From Chelatococcus sambhunathii (lineage in GTDB: Bacteria > Pseudomonadota > Alphaproteobacteria > Rhizobiales > Beijerinckiaceae): a DNA stretch of 64,000 nucleotides. Made by a program: the position numbers and the translations under genes. The notes under the pieces are model-generated. The model had not been told where the DNA came from. It searched no databases and saw nothing but the letters and a program-made list of their open reading frames with translations. Location: contig NZ_LIOL01000001.1 in the NCBI RefSeq assembly GCF_001418005.1, forward strand, positions 186,001-250,000. Reading direction: 5' to 3'. Shown here one piece after another: positions 1 to 8,792 of this stretch (its first letter is position 1; every line of letters starts with the position of its first letter).

Positions 1-26
1 CACTTGTTGGCGATGACGAGCTTCAT
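1..26 (-). CDS. Start of an unidentified gene, cut by the left edge
   Basis: An ATG at 24-26 on the minus strand opens a frame reading MKLVIANK before the window ends. A GAAGG motif lies just upstream as a possible ribosome binding site. Only eight residues are visible. The opening resembles the beta-strand start of some glutathione S-transferase-like proteins, which often begin MKLVIGNK, but that is a guess. It does not look like the start of IlvN, the small subunit usually encoded after ilvB. Confidence 0.35.
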
Positions 27-133
27 GGGCCTTCGTCCGGTTTCGACTGTGGGGCGCCGAGACTGCCGCGGCAACCGGCGCCGGTCCAATCAAGGCATGT
101 GACGCAAACGATCACGGTTGACGCGCACGCGGC

Positions 134-160
134 GCACCCTCCCCCTGCGGGGAAGGGTGC
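134..160 (-). terminator. GC-rich stem-loop after ilvB
   Basis: GCACCCT-CCCC (134-144) pairs with GGGG-A-AGGGTGC (149-160), with one bulged A and a four-base loop. It lies 11 bases beyond the ilvB stop codon. No U-run follows on the minus strand, so it is either a weak terminator or mRNA-stabilising hairpin, or a short palindromic repeat. I see nothing else in the 145 bases between ilvB and the next gene start. Confidence 0.4.
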
Positions 161-171
161 GGTGCCCAGCC

Positions 172-1932
172 TCACACCAGCATCTTGCCCTTGGCGTCGA
201 TGACCGAACCAATGTCCTCGGCCGCGTCGCCCAGGATCATCTCGTTGTGCGCCTTGCCCGAGGGGATCATCGGGAAACAGTTCTCCGCCTTGTCGACCAC
301 GCAGTCGAAGATCACGGGTCGGGGCGTGTCGATCATCTCGCGGATGGCATCGTCGAGTACGTCCGGCTTGTCGCAACGGATGCCGACGCCACCATAGGCC
401 TCGGCCAGCTTCACGAAATCCGGCAGCGAATGCGAGTAGCTCTCCGAATAGCGCCCGCCGTGCAGCAATTCCTGCCACTGGCGCACCATCCCCATGTATT
501 CATTGTTAAGGATGAAGACCTTGACCGGCAGGCGGTACTGCAGGGCGGTCGACATTTCCTGCATGTTCATGAGGATGGAGGCTTCGCCTGCGATGTCGAC
601 GACGAGCGCATTCGGATGCGCGAGCTGCGCCCCGATGGCTGCCGGCAGGCCGTAGCCCATGGTCCCGAGACCGCCGGAGGTCATCCACCGGTTCGGTTCC
701 TCGAACTTGAAGAACTGGGCGGCCCACATCTGGTGCTGACCGACCTCCGTGGTGACGTAGACCTCCCGGTCCTTCGTCAATTCGTACAGCCGCTCGATGG
801 CGTACTGAGGCTTGATCACGTCGCTCGACTTGCGATAGGCGAGGCATTTGCGACCCCGCCAGCCGGCGATGTTGTCCCACCAGCCTTTGAGCGCCACCTT
901 GTCCACCTGCGGCGCCGTGGAGCGCCACAGGCGCACCATGTCCTCGAGCACGTGGGCGCAGTCGCCGACGATGCCGATGTCAACCTTGACGTTCTTGTTG
1001 ATCGACGATGGGTCGATATCGACGTGGATCTTGCGCGAGTGCGGCGAGAAGGCATCGAGCCGGCCCGTGATGCGGTCGTCGAAACGCGCGCCGATGTTGA
1101 TCATCACGTCGCAGCCGTGCATCGCGAGATTGGCCTCGTAGGTGCCGTGCATCCCGAGCATGCCCAGGAACTGCGGGTCGGAAGCCGGATAGGCGCCGAG
1201 GCCCATTAGCGTCGAGGTGACGGGAAAGCCCGTCAGGCGCACGAGTTCACGCAGCAGTGCCGCAGCTTGCGGTCCGGCGTTAACGACGCCGCCGCCGGTA
1301 TAGAACACGGGCCGCTTGGCTGAGGCCATCAGCGCGATCGCAGCCTTGATCTTCTCCATGTCGCCCTGCACCTGCGGGCGATAGGTCTTGTGCTGGTTGC
1401 TGGCCGGGCGCGCATAGGTGCCGCTCGCGAACTGGATGTCCTTCGGCAGGTCGATGACGACCGGACCGGGCCGGCCGTTCGCCGCGACGTAGAAGGCCTC
1501 ATGCATGATGCGCGGCAGGTCCTCGATGCGCTTGACGAGATAATTGTGCTTCGTGCAGTGGCGCGTGATGCCGACGGTGTCCGCCTCCTGAAAGGCGTCC
1601 GAACCAATGAGATGCGTCGGCACCTGCCCGGTGAGGCAGACGATCGGGATCGAATCCATCAGCGCATCGGTGAGGCCGGTGACCGCATTGGTCGCGCCCG
1701 GGCCCGACGTCACCAGCACGACGCCGACCTTGCCGGAGGAGCGCGCATAGCCCTCGGCCGCATGCACGGCGCCCTGCTCGTGCCGCACAAGCACGTGCTT
1801 GACCTTGTCCTGGTGGAACAACGCGTCATAGATCGGCAGCACGGCGCCGCCGGGATAGCCGAAGATGTGTTCGACTCCCTGGTCCTGCAGCGCGCGAACC
1901 ACCATCTCGGCGCCGGTCATCGTCTCGCTCAT
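172..1932 (-). CDS. ilvB: Acetolactate synthase, large (catalytic) subunit
   Basis: This thiamine-diphosphate enzyme joins two pyruvates, or pyruvate and 2-oxobutyrate, in the first common step of valine, leucine and isoleucine synthesis. The protein is 586 residues, usual for the family. The N-terminal TPP domain has the catalytic Glu in RHEQGAVHAAEGYA (about residue 52). A central FAD-binding domain follows. The C-terminal TPP/Mg domain reads VVDIAGEASILMN, then LNNEYMGMVRQWQ. The ATG at 1932 is chosen because GGAG lies a few bases upstream and the family start MSETMTGAEMVVRAL fits; upstream in-frame sequence belongs to the attenuator. The gene follows a leader peptide and intrinsic terminator (1985-2085), so attenuation by branched-chain aminoacyl-tRNA supply is likely. 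ilvN, expected immediately downstream, is not seen within the window. Confidence 0.97.
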   Translation of the reverse strand: MSETMTGAEMVVRALQDQGVEHIFGYPGGAVLPIYDALFHQDKVKHVLVRHEQGAVHAAEGYARSSGKVGVVLVTSGPGATNAVTGLTDALMDSIPIVCLTGQVPTHLIGSDAFQEADTVGITRHCTKHNYLVKRIEDLPRIMHEAFYVAANGRPGPVVIDLPKDIQFASGTYARPASNQHKTYRPQVQGDMEKIKAAIALMASAKRPVFYTGGGVVNAGPQAAALLRELVRLTGFPVTSTLMGLGAYPASDPQFLGMLGMHGTYEANLAMHGCDVMINIGARFDDRITGRLDAFSPHSRKIHVDIDPSSINKNVKVDIGIVGDCAHVLEDMVRLWRSTAPQVDKVALKGWWDNIAGWRGRKCLAYRKSSDVIKPQYAIERLYELTKDREVYVTTEVGQHQMWAAQFFKFEEPNRWMTSGGLGTMGYGLPAAIGAQLAHPNALVVDIAGEASILMNMQEMSTALQYRLPVKVFILNNEYMGMVRQWQELLHGGRYSESYSHSLPDFVKLAEAYGGVGIRCDKPDVLDDAIREMIDTPRPVIFDCVVDKAENCFPMIPSGKAHNEMILGDAAEDIGSVIDAKGKMLV

Positions 1933-1984
1933 CGTCTTCTCCGTTTCCTCGTCGGCGTGGCCGGACGGGTCGGACCGGGGCAAC

Positions 1985-2006
1985 AAAAAAGGGCCCCGAA
2001 GGACCC
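1985..2006 (-). terminator. Attenuator terminator in the ilvB leader
   Basis: On the minus strand GGGTCC, a TTCG tetraloop and GGGCCC form a six-to-seven-pair hairpin (one G-U) followed at once by six U residues. It sits between the leader peptide stop (2035) and ilvB (1932), so it is an intrinsic terminator inside the untranslated leader, the arrangement of transcription attenuation. A C/G-rich stretch at about 2010-2034 could form the competing antiterminator; I have not folded it. Confidence 0.85.
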
Positions 2007-2034
2007 TGCATGCGCCACCAGCCGGACCTGCGGA

Positions 2035-2085
2035 TCATCTCCGCTCCGTCGATGGCGCCCCCGTTACAATAAGAATTGCGCGCAT
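2035..2085 (-). CDS. ilv operon leader peptide
   Basis: A 16-residue reading frame, MRAILIVTGAPSTERR, starts with ATG at 2083-2085 and ends with TGA at 2035. AAGGA lies about 10 bases upstream as ribosome binding site. Codons 4-7 are Ile-Leu-Ile-Val, exactly the products of the pathway downstream. An intrinsic terminator begins 28 bases after its stop. By analogy with known amino-acid attenuators, scarce charged Ile, Leu or Val tRNA would stall the ribosome on these codons and favour an antiterminator. It lies between the miaA stop and ilvB. The peptide is not expected to have any function after synthesis. Confidence 0.8.
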   Translation of the reverse strand: MRAILIVTGAPSTERR

Positions 2086-2143
2086 AAGCCGCACGTTCCT
2101 TCCACGTCTGTGGCGGGCACGCTAGCCGAGCCCCGCCGGGTGG

Positions 2144-3097
2144 TCAAGCGGAAGATCGCGCCTGCCCGTCTCGGGATTCCGCCTGCAGGGCCTCGCCGAT
2201 CGCGCCATGCGCGGCCTCCGGGGCGAGCCACGAGAAATCCGGCAGCTGATGGCGCACCCAGGTGAACTGCCGCTTGGCATAATGGCGCGTGTCGGCCTGC
2301 GCCTTCTCGATCGCTTCCGCAAGGTCGATCTCCCCGCGGATATGGCGGATGAGCCAGGGCACGCCATGGGCCCGCATCACCGGCAGCGCGGGATCGAGCC
2401 CCCGCGCCGCGAGCGCCCTCACCTCCTCGAGTGCGCCCGCCTCCATCATCGCCGTGAAGCGGCCATCGATGCGGGCGAAGAGCGCCGCCCGTTCCGGCGC
2501 GAGGAAGCATTTGTGGAGGCGCCAGCCGGCGAGAAGCGGCCGGCTGCGCCGGCCGTGAAAGCTCGCGATCGGCTGGCCGGTCGCCGCGAAGACCTCCATG
2601 GCGCGCAGGATGCGCAGCCGGTCAGTCGGGTTGAGCCGGGCCGCCGTGATGGGATCGCGCGCGGCAAGATCGGCATAAAGCAGCGGTGTCCCCCGGCCGT
2701 CGGCGGCGGCGCGCACGGCCGCCCGCACCTCGTCCGGCACCGGCGGGATCTCCGACAGCCCCTCGCAGAGCGCCTTGAAATAGAGGCCCGTGCCGCCAAC
2801 GAAGATGGGCAGCCTGCCCTTCGCCTCCGCCTCGGCGAGCACCGTTGCGGCATCGGCGAGGTAGCGCCCGACGGAATAGTTCACCGCCCCGTCCACGTGT
2901 CCGTAGAGCCGGTGCGGCACCATTGCCTCCTCGGTCGCAGACGGCCGCGCGGTGATGGTGCGCAGGTCGCCGTAGACCTGCATGGAATCGGCATTGACGA
3001 CGATGCCGCCATGCTCCTGCGCGAGCGCGAGCGCCAATGCGGACTTGCCGGAAGCCGTCGGCCCTGCGATGAGGACGGCTCGCATCCTTTCCGTCAC
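2144..3097 (-). CDS. miaA: tRNA dimethylallyltransferase
   Basis: MiaA transfers a dimethylallyl group to N6 of A37 in tRNAs that read codons beginning with U. The P-loop [13 protein letters not shown] sits near the N-terminus, followed by the DSMQVYGDL motif and the [11 protein letters not shown] motif typical of the family; the C-terminal part has [10 protein letters not shown] chose the GTG at 3097 because GGAG lies about seven bases before it. An ATG at 3085 has AAGG directly abutting it, and a TTG at 3112 would overlap the divergent serB start. Length is about 317 residues, normal. The gene ends 58 bases before the ilv leader peptide, so the ilv promoter probably lies in or just after its 3' end. 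Confidence 0.95.
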   Translation of the reverse strand: MTERMRAVLIAGPTASGKSALALALAQEHGGIVVNADSMQVYGDLRTITARPSATEEAMVPHRLYGHVDGAVNYSVGRYLADAATVLAEAEAKGRLPIFVGGTGLYFKALCEGLSEIPPVPDEVRAAVRAAADGRGTPLLYADLAARDPITAARLNPTDRLRILRAMEVFAATGQPIASFHGRRSRPLLAGWRLHKCFLAPERAALFARIDGRFTAMMEAGALEEVRALAARGLDPALPVMRAHGVPWLIRHIRGEIDLAEAIEKAQADTRHYAKRQFTWVRHQLPDFSWLAPEAAHGAIGEALQAESRDGQARSSA

Positions 3098-3111
3098 GAT
3101 CTTCTCCGGCA

Positions 3112-4011
3112 ATGACTGAGACCTTGACCCACGTCGCTACTCTCATAACCAATCCGGCCACGCCCGTCCTCAGCCAAGATCTGGTCGCGGCGGCGGCCAG
3201 AAGTCTCGAGACGGCCTCGGCGCCGGCCTGGCTGGACGAAGGCGTGGCGGCCGACATCAACTTCACGCCCCGCGAAGGCGTGTCTGCCCGCGAAAGACTG
3301 CGCGCGACGCTGAGCGATGCACCCGTCGACATCGTCGTGCAGCCCCTCGCTGGCCGGCGCAAGCGCCTGTTCCTCGCCGACATGGACTCGACCATGATCG
3401 GGCAGGAGTGCATCGACGAGCTCGCGGATCTCGTCGGACTGAAGGCGGAGGTCGCGGCCATCACCGAGCGCGCCATGCGCGGCGAGTTGCCCTTCGAGCC
3501 CGCGCTGCGCGAGCGCGTCGCCCTCCTCGGCGGCCTGCCGGTCTCGGTGGTCGACCGCATCATCGCCGAGCGCATCACCCTGACGCCGGGCGGCACCGAA
3601 CTCGTGCGCACCATGCGCGCGAAGGGAGCCTATACCTGCCTCGTGTCCGGCGGCTTCACCCTGTTCACAGGCCCCATCGCCGCCCGCATCGGCTTTCACG
3701 AGCACCGTTCGAACCTCCTCGTCACGGAGAACGGCACCTTCACCGGGCGGGTGGAGGAGCCCATTCTCGGGCGCGAGGCCAAGCTGTCGACGCTGCACGA
3801 GCTGCGCGCGCGCTTCAACCTCGCCGGCAGCGAGACGCTGGCGGTCGGCGACGGCGCCAACGATCTCGCCATGCTCGCCGAAGCGGGCCTCGGCGTCGCC
3901 TACCATGCCAAGCCGGCAGTGGCCGCGGCTGCCCATGCCCGCATCGACTATGGTGACCTGAGCGCCCTGCTCTACGTCCAGGGCTATCGCCGCGCTGAAT
4001 TCATGACCTGA
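3112..4011 (+). CDS. serB: Phosphoserine phosphatase
   Basis: SerB hydrolyses L-3-phosphoserine to serine, the last step of serine synthesis. It belongs to the HAD superfamily. Motif I is FLADMDST with nucleophile Asp90 and Asp92; motif II is the VSGGF segment; motif III/IV lie in KLSTLHEL and [11 protein letters not shown]. The N-terminal 80 residues form the variable ACT-like extension seen in alphaproteobacterial SerB. The protein is 299 residues. The ATG at 3112 is only 14 bases from the divergent miaA start, so the two promoters must sit inside the opposite gene or yield nearly leaderless mRNAs. It ends at a terminator shared with degP. Confidence 0.96.
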   Translation: MTETLTHVATLITNPATPVLSQDLVAAAARSLETASAPAWLDEGVAADINFTPREGVSARERLRATLSDAPVDIVVQPLAGRRKRLFLADMDSTMIGQECIDELADLVGLKAEVAAITERAMRGELPFEPALRERVALLGGLPVSVVDRIIAERITLTPGGTELVRTMRAKGAYTCLVSGGFTLFTGPIAARIGFHEHRSNLLVTENGTFTGRVEEPILGREAKLSTLHELRARFNLAGSETLAVGDGANDLAMLAEAGLGVAYHAKPAVAAAAHARIDYGDLSALLYVQGYRRAEFMT

Positions 4012-4027
4012 GCCCGCCGGCAAACAG

Positions 4028-4054
4028 AAAGGGCGGCCCGGGGGCCGCCCTTCC
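4028..4054. terminator. Bidirectional terminator between serB and degP
   Basis: AAGGGCGGCC (4029-4038) and GGCCGCCCTT (4043-4052) form a perfect ten-pair stem with a four-base loop. Short A and T tracts flank it. It lies between the convergent stops of serB (4011) and degP (4074) and can serve both strands. Confidence 0.75.
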
Positions 4055-4073
4055 TCACGCCGTGCGAGACGGT

Positions 4074-5558
4074 TCACTGCAGGCTGAGGGCCACGAAACG
4101 CACTTCGCCCTGGGCGGAAGAGACGAGCAGAAGCACGGACTTCTTGCCCTCCTTCTTCACGGCGTCGATGCGCTTGGTCACGTCCTGCGGGCTCGCTACC
4201 GGCTCCTGATTAACCTCGACAATGACATCGCCAGCCTGAATGCGCTTGTCGGCTGCGGCCGAATTGGGATCGACACTGGTGACGACGACGCCCTTGATGT
4301 CGTCCTTGATGTTGTAGCGCTGGCGCAGCATGCCATTGAGCGCCGACATTTCGAGGCCGAGCGCCTGGCTGACCGCCGGCTTGTCGCTCTGACCGCTCTG
4401 GCCGGGCGTCGCATCGTCCGTCGCCTCCTCGAGGCGGCCGAGGGCGATGCGCTTCCTCTCTTCCTTGCCCTTGCGGATGATGACGACCTCAACCTCCTTG
4501 CCGACGGGCGTCTGCGCCACCATCAGCGGCAGGTCGCGCGATTGCGCCACCGGCTTGCCGTCGAAGGAGACGATGACATCGCCGACTTCGATGCCGCCGG
4601 CCTTGGAGGGGCCCTTGTCGTCGACACCGGCAACGAGCGCGCCGCGCGCCTTGTCGAGGCCGAGCGCCTCGGCGGTGGCATCGTCGACGTTCTGGATGCG
4701 CACGCCGAGCCAGCCGCGGCGCGTCTCGCCGAAGTCGATGAGCTGGCGGATCGTCGGCTCGGCGAGCGAGGACGGCACGGCGAAGCCGATGCCGACCGAG
4801 CCGCCCGTGGGCGACAGGATGGCGGTGTTGATGCCGATGACCTCGCCGTTCATGTTGAACAGCGGACCGCCCGAATTGCCCTTATTGATGGCGGCATCGG
4901 TCTGGATGTAATTGCCGAAGGCTGACGAATCGATGTCGCGCTTGTTGGCCGAGACGATACCCGCCGACACCGAGCCGCCGAGGCCGAAGGGGTTGCCGAT
5001 GGCGAGCACCCAGTCGCCGATTCGCAGCGCCTCGGAATCGCCGAAGCGGACGGCCTTGAGCGGCCGATCCGGCTTCACCCTGAGCACGGCGAGGTCGAGC
5101 TTCGAATCCTTGCCGACGATCTCGGCCTTGAGCTTGCTGCCGTCGGTGAAGACGACCGTGATATCGTTGGCTTCGCCGATGACGTGGTTGTTGGTGACGA
5201 TGATGCCGTCGGCATCAATGACGAAACCCGAGCCGAGCGAATTGGAGCGGCGCTGCTGGCGCGGCGCGTTGTCGCCCTGTCCGCGGCGGTTGAAGAATTC
5301 CTCGAACAGGTCCTCGAACGGCGTGCCGGGCGGCAATTGCGGGAACGAGGGGCCGCGCGCCTCCACTGTGGTCGAGGCCGAGATGTTCACCACGGCATCG
5401 ATGACCTCCTGGGCGACATCGGCCAATGATTCCGGCCCGCGCGCCAAGGCAGCGGTAGGGAGCTGGACGGCCATGACGGCCGCCACCGCAAGGGCCGAGA
5501 ACGCGCGCCTCAGCCCCGAGCCGCCGATAGCGCGTGGAATGGGCGGAAGAAATGTCAT
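4074..5558 (-). CDS. degP: Periplasmic serine protease/chaperone, Do (HtrA) family
   Basis: DegP-type proteases degrade or hold misfolded envelope proteins. The protein has a signal peptide (hydrophobic residues about 20-38, ending AALA), then a trypsin-like domain with the triad His125 (VTNNHVIG), Asp155 (KLDLAVLR) and Ser229 (KGNSGGPLF). Two PDZ domains follow, at about residues 275-365 and 395-485. The ATG at 5558 has GAGGATCACA before it; the in-frame sequence further upstream lacks a signal peptide and is rejected. Length 494 is normal. It is the last gene of a minus-strand series after hflKC and the DUF2065 gene, which matches a role in membrane and envelope protein quality control. Confidence 0.96.
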   Translation of the reverse strand: MTFLPPIPRAIGGSGLRRAFSALAVAAVMAVQLPTAALARGPESLADVAQEVIDAVVNISASTTVEARGPSFPQLPPGTPFEDLFEEFFNRRGQGDNAPRQQRRSNSLGSGFVIDADGIIVTNNHVIGEANDITVVFTDGSKLKAEIVGKDSKLDLAVLRVKPDRPLKAVRFGDSEALRIGDWVLAIGNPFGLGGSVSAGIVSANKRDIDSSAFGNYIQTDAAINKGNSGGPLFNMNGEVIGINTAILSPTGGSVGIGFAVPSSLAEPTIRQLIDFGETRRGWLGVRIQNVDDATAEALGLDKARGALVAGVDDKGPSKAGGIEVGDVIVSFDGKPVAQSRDLPLMVAQTPVGKEVEVVIIRKGKEERKRIALGRLEEATDDATPGQSGQSDKPAVSQALGLEMSALNGMLRQRYNIKDDIKGVVVTSVDPNSAAADKRIQAGDVIVEVNQEPVASPQDVTKRIDAVKKEGKKSVLLLVSSAQGEVRFVALSLQ

Positions 5559-5780
5559 TGTGATCCTCGTTCCCTGGGGCGCAGACCCGCGCCCCCGTGT
5601 CGCTGGTTGCCCCGGCAGCGGCCCGCACCGCGGAACCTTCCGGTCTACCGAGGTTTCATTCTTCAAATGCGGCGGAACGGCGGCTCGCACACGCAACTGT
5701 GCGTGATCGTGCCTGCTGCCGCAAGGCGCCCCGCGCAGAGCAGGGTGCCGAAACGGACGGCCGCATCGGGCGGCCCCGCC

Positions 5781-5975
5781 TCAGGCGCCGCCCCAGCGCA
5801 CGTACCAGATGATGACGACACCCACGACCGCCGAGACAACGCCGACGAGCCGCATGCGCTCCACGGGCGCCTCGGACGCCTCCGCCAGCGCCCGTTTGGC
5901 CGCGGTCGGAAAGGCCGCGAAGATGAGCCCTTCAATGGCCAGCACGAGGCCGAGCGCCGCGAGAAAATCCGTCAT
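5781..5975 (-). CDS. DUF2065 family small membrane protein
   Basis: A 64-residue protein with two hydrophobic segments, at about residues 4-22 and 42-60, separated by a charged loop containing ERMRLVG. This is the YjeT-like DUF2065 family, commonly encoded directly after hflC. Its molecular role is unknown; position suggests work with the HflKC membrane complex. It starts 27 bases after the hflC stop. A 222-base gap to degP follows, in which I see no further gene, so degP may have its own promoter there. Confidence 0.85.
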   Translation of the reverse strand: MTDFLAALGLVLAIEGLIFAAFPTAAKRALAEASEAPVERMRLVGVVSAVVGVVIIWYVRWGGA

Positions 5976-6002
5976 ACGCCAGCGCCCCCCTCGCTCGCGC
6001 CG

Positions 6003-6959
6003 TCAGGGCGTCGCCAGGCTCGACTGCGGCCCCGGCGCAGGTTGCTGCTGCGGCGCGGGCGGCCGGTCACCTCCGGCCGGAGCCGAGTTGCGCCCGAAGG
6101 CGTTGCCGAAATAGCGGAAGAAGTCCGTCTCCGGCGCCAGGACGAGCCGCGTGTCCGAAGCCTGCAGGCTCGTCTCGTAGGCCTGCATGGAGCGGTAGAA
6201 CGCGAAGAAATCCGGGTCGCGCCCGTAGGCCTCAGCGAACACACGATTGCTCTCGGCGTCGCCCTCACCGCGCAGTTCCTGCGCCCTCCGGTCGGCATCG
6301 GCCTTGATCACCGTCACGTCGCGATCGGCACGCGCCCGAATGCTCTGGGCGATCTGGGATCCGTTGGCGCGGATGTCGGCTGCCTCGCGCTGACGTTCCG
6401 TCTGCATGCGCTGGAAGACCGCCTGGCTGTTGGCCTGCGGCAGGTCGACACGGCGCAGCCGCACATCGACGACAGTGATGCCGAAGCCCTGAGCCTGCTT
6501 GTTCACGTCGTCGCGGATCTCGCGCATCAGCCTGGCGCGCTGTTCGCGCACGATGTCGGTAAAGGTTGCATCTGCCAGCACGGCGCGGGCCGTGGAATTG
6601 ACGATGTTGCCGAGCCTCAGGTTGGCGCCGGCGACATTGTTCACCGTCTGGTAGAAGCGCACCGGATCGGTGATGCGGTAGCGCGTGAAGGCATCGACGA
6701 CGAGACGCTTCTGATCGGCGGCGATGACCTCCTGCTCGGACAGGTCGAGATCGAGCACGCGCTTGTCGACATAGACGACGTTCTCGACCAACGGCACCTT
6801 GAAGTAGAGCCCCGGCTCCATGACGACCTTGCGCACGCCGCCGAAGCGCAGCACCAGGGCGGACTGCGTCTGATAGACGATGAAGGTCGAGGCGTAGACA
6901 AGGATAAGCGCCGCCGCAACAAGGATGAGGCCGCCCATTTTCCAGACGTTGCCGTTCAT
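6003..6959 (-). CDS. hflC: HflC, subunit of the FtsH protease modulator complex
   Basis: HflC and HflK form a large membrane assembly that encloses and regulates the FtsH protease. The protein is 318 residues: one N-terminal transmembrane helix (about 8-27), then an SPFH/band-7 domain facing the periplasm, with a long alpha-helical region (QREAADIRANG and on) and a Pro/Gln-rich C-terminus. The ATG at 6959 overlaps the hflK stop by four bases (ATGA), showing translational coupling. The DUF2065 gene follows. Confidence 0.96.
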   Translation of the reverse strand: MNGNVWKMGGLILVAAALILVYASTFIVYQTQSALVLRFGGVRKVVMEPGLYFKVPLVENVVYVDKRVLDLDLSEQEVIAADQKRLVVDAFTRYRITDPVRFYQTVNNVAGANLRLGNIVNSTARAVLADATFTDIVREQRARLMREIRDDVNKQAQGFGITVVDVRLRRVDLPQANSQAVFQRMQTERQREAADIRANGSQIAQSIRARADRDVTVIKADADRRAQELRGEGDAESNRVFAEAYGRDPDFFAFYRSMQAYETSLQASDTRLVLAPETDFFRYFGNAFGRNSAPAGGDRPPAPQQQPAPGPQSSLATP

Positions 6960-8104
6960 CGGGCCGCTCCCTGCTGCAGGTTGCCGCGCGACTGCTGCGG
7001 CTGTTGCGGCTGTGGCCGCATGAGCTCGTTCAACGGCAGGTACGGCAGCACGCCTTGCCCGCCCCCCTTCTGGTCGATGATCACCTTGTCCATGCCGCCG
7101 AGCACACGCTCCATGGTTTCGAGGAAGATGCGCTCGCGCGTCAGCTCGGGCGCGGTGCGATAGGTCTCGTAGACCTGCGTGAATCGGGATGCCGCACCCT
7201 GGGCCTCGGCGACGACTCGTTCGCGATAGGCCTCGGCCGATTGCAGGATCTGAGCTGCCTGGCCGCGGGCTTCCGGTACGATGCGGCTTGCGTAGGTCTC
7301 GGCTTCGTTGCGCATGCGGTCCTGGTCCTGCCGAGCCGCTTGCACGTCGCGGAAGGCGTCGATGACCTGCTGCGGCGGGTCGACCTTCTGCAACTGCACG
7401 AGGCGGACCTGCACGCCCGCTCCATAGCTGTCCAGCGTCTCCTGCATGAGCTGACGCACCTCGCCTTCGATGGCGACACGGTCGGTCGTCAGCACGGTCT
7501 GGATGTTGCGCCGTCCCACGACCTCGCGCATGGCGCTCTCGGCCACGGCCTTGATGGCAGCATCGGGATTCTGCAGGTTGAAGACATAGTCCTCGGGCCT
7601 GGCCGGATCGATCTGCCACTGAACGGCGAAGTTGATGTCGACGATGTTCTCGTCGCCCGTCAGCATCAGGCTTTCTTCCGGCACCTCGCGAGCGGCCGCG
7701 ACACGGCGCGTCGTGTCGCCGGTGCGCATGCCCACCTCGATGGTGTTGACCGTCGTGACCTCGGGCTTCACCACGGTGCCGATCGGATACGGCAGGTTGT
7801 AGCGCAGGCCCTCGTTCGTCTTGCCGACATATTTGCCGAAGATGAGGTTGAGGCCGACCTCGTTGGGCCGCACGGTATAGAAGCCCGTCGCGAGCCAGAG
7901 CAGCACGGCGCCGAGCACGATGAAGGCGACCCCTCGCCCGCCCATGCCGCCGCCGGGCAGCATGGTCTTCAGACGGTCCTGGCTGCGCCGGAGCAATTCC
8001 TCGAGGTCCGGAGGCGTGTTGCCTCCCCCGCCCTGCGGTCCTGTACCCCACGGGCCGCCGGGCTTCTGGCCCCACGGTCCGCCGCTCTGGTTGCTCCAAG
8101 GCAT
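6956..8104 (-). CDS. hflK: HflK, subunit of the FtsH protease modulator complex
   Basis: This is the partner of HflC. It has a Gly/Pro-rich cytoplasmic N-terminus (MPWSNQSGGPWG), a single membrane helix at about residues 58-78, and an SPFH/band-7 domain beginning around VRPNEVGLNLIFGKYV, then a coiled helical stalk and a Gln-rich tail. The ATG at 8104 is preceded by GAGGAA. Length 382 is typical. A 124-base gap separates it from folA upstream on the same strand; I see no gene in it. Confidence 0.96.
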   Translation of the reverse strand: MPWSNQSGGPWGQKPGGPWGTGPQGGGGNTPPDLEELLRRSQDRLKTMLPGGGMGGRGVAFIVLGAVLLWLATGFYTVRPNEVGLNLIFGKYVGKTNEGLRYNLPYPIGTVVKPEVTTVNTIEVGMRTGDTTRRVAAAREVPEESLMLTGDENIVDINFAVQWQIDPARPEDYVFNLQNPDAAIKAVAESAMREVVGRRNIQTVLTTDRVAIEGEVRQLMQETLDSYGAGVQVRLVQLQKVDPPQQVIDAFRDVQAARQDQDRMRNEAETYASRIVPEARGQAAQILQSAEAYRERVVAEAQGAASRFTQVYETYRTAPELTRERIFLETMERVLGGMDKVIIDQKGGGQGVLPYLPLNELMRPQPQQPQQSRGNLQQGAAR

Positions 8105-8228
8105 GCTGAGACGTTCCTCACCTGTTTCCGGGCGGCCGCAGCCGCAGCGTTGCAACGATCCGCCAGCGTTGATGGGTTGTCCATCCCCGGCCTGTCAAGG
8201 TCGGAAGTGGGGAATGAAGCGCTGAACG

Positions 8229-8792
8229 TCAACGGTTTTCGACGGTTGGTGCCCCCGGCGACCGTTCACGTTTGCGCTTGTAGTTGATGAAGGTGAACGC
8301 GTGCTCGTCCTCGGCGCCGGCCGGGTGCGCCTCGCGGCTCGCCTCCGCGAAGATTTCCGGGTTGATCGCCGGGAACACGGCATCGCCGGCGGGAGCGGCA
8401 TGGACGCGGGTGAGCAGGATCTCGTCCGCAAGCGGCAGGCACTCGGCGTAGACCTGCGCGCCCCCGGCGACCATCAACCGCCCGACACCGAGGCGGCGCG
8501 CCGCCTCCCGCCCGAGCGCCAGTGCCTCGTCAAGGCTCGATGCCCGCACGATGTCCGGTGGCAGTTCGCCGCCCCCGCGCGTCAGCACGATCGTCTCGCG
8601 GCCGGCGAGCGGCTTGCCGATCGATTCGAAGGTCTTGCGCCCCATCAGCACGGGATGGCCCATCGTCAGGCTGCGGAAGCGCCGCATGTCCGTGCGCAGC
8701 CGCCAGAGCAGCTGGTTGTCCCGGCCGATGACGTCGTTATCCGCGGCCGCAACGATGATGGCGAGCGCAACGGGTGCGCCACCCCCGCTCAC
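8229..8792 (-). CDS. folA: Dihydrofolate reductase
   Basis: It reduces dihydrofolate to tetrahydrofolate with NADPH, regenerating the cofactor oxidised by ThyA nearby. Visible family features are ALAIIVAAADNDVIGRDNQLLW at the N-terminus (substrate-binding loop with Asp/Trp), RTDMRRFRSLTMGHPVLMGRKTFESIG, and the VAGGAQVYAECL cofactor motif. The GTG at 8792 is chosen because it overlaps the upstream acetyltransferase stop in a GTGA unit and puts the beta-strand start at the usual distance. It encodes 187 residues, slightly long because of a basic C-terminal tail. Confidence 0.95.
   Translation of the reverse strand: MSGGGAPVALAIIVAAADNDVIGRDNQLLWRLRTDMRRFRSLTMGHPVLMGRKTFESIGKPLAGRETIVLTRGGGELPPDIVRASSLDEALALGREAARRLGVGRLMVAGGAQVYAECLPLADEILLTRVHAAPAGDAVFPAINPEIFAEASREAHPAGAEDEHAFTFINYKRKRERSPGAPTVENR

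Noticed and set aside
118-1209. Long plus-strand frame over ilvB
   Set aside because: His/Arg/Val-rich shadow of the acetolactate synthase gene; no family features.
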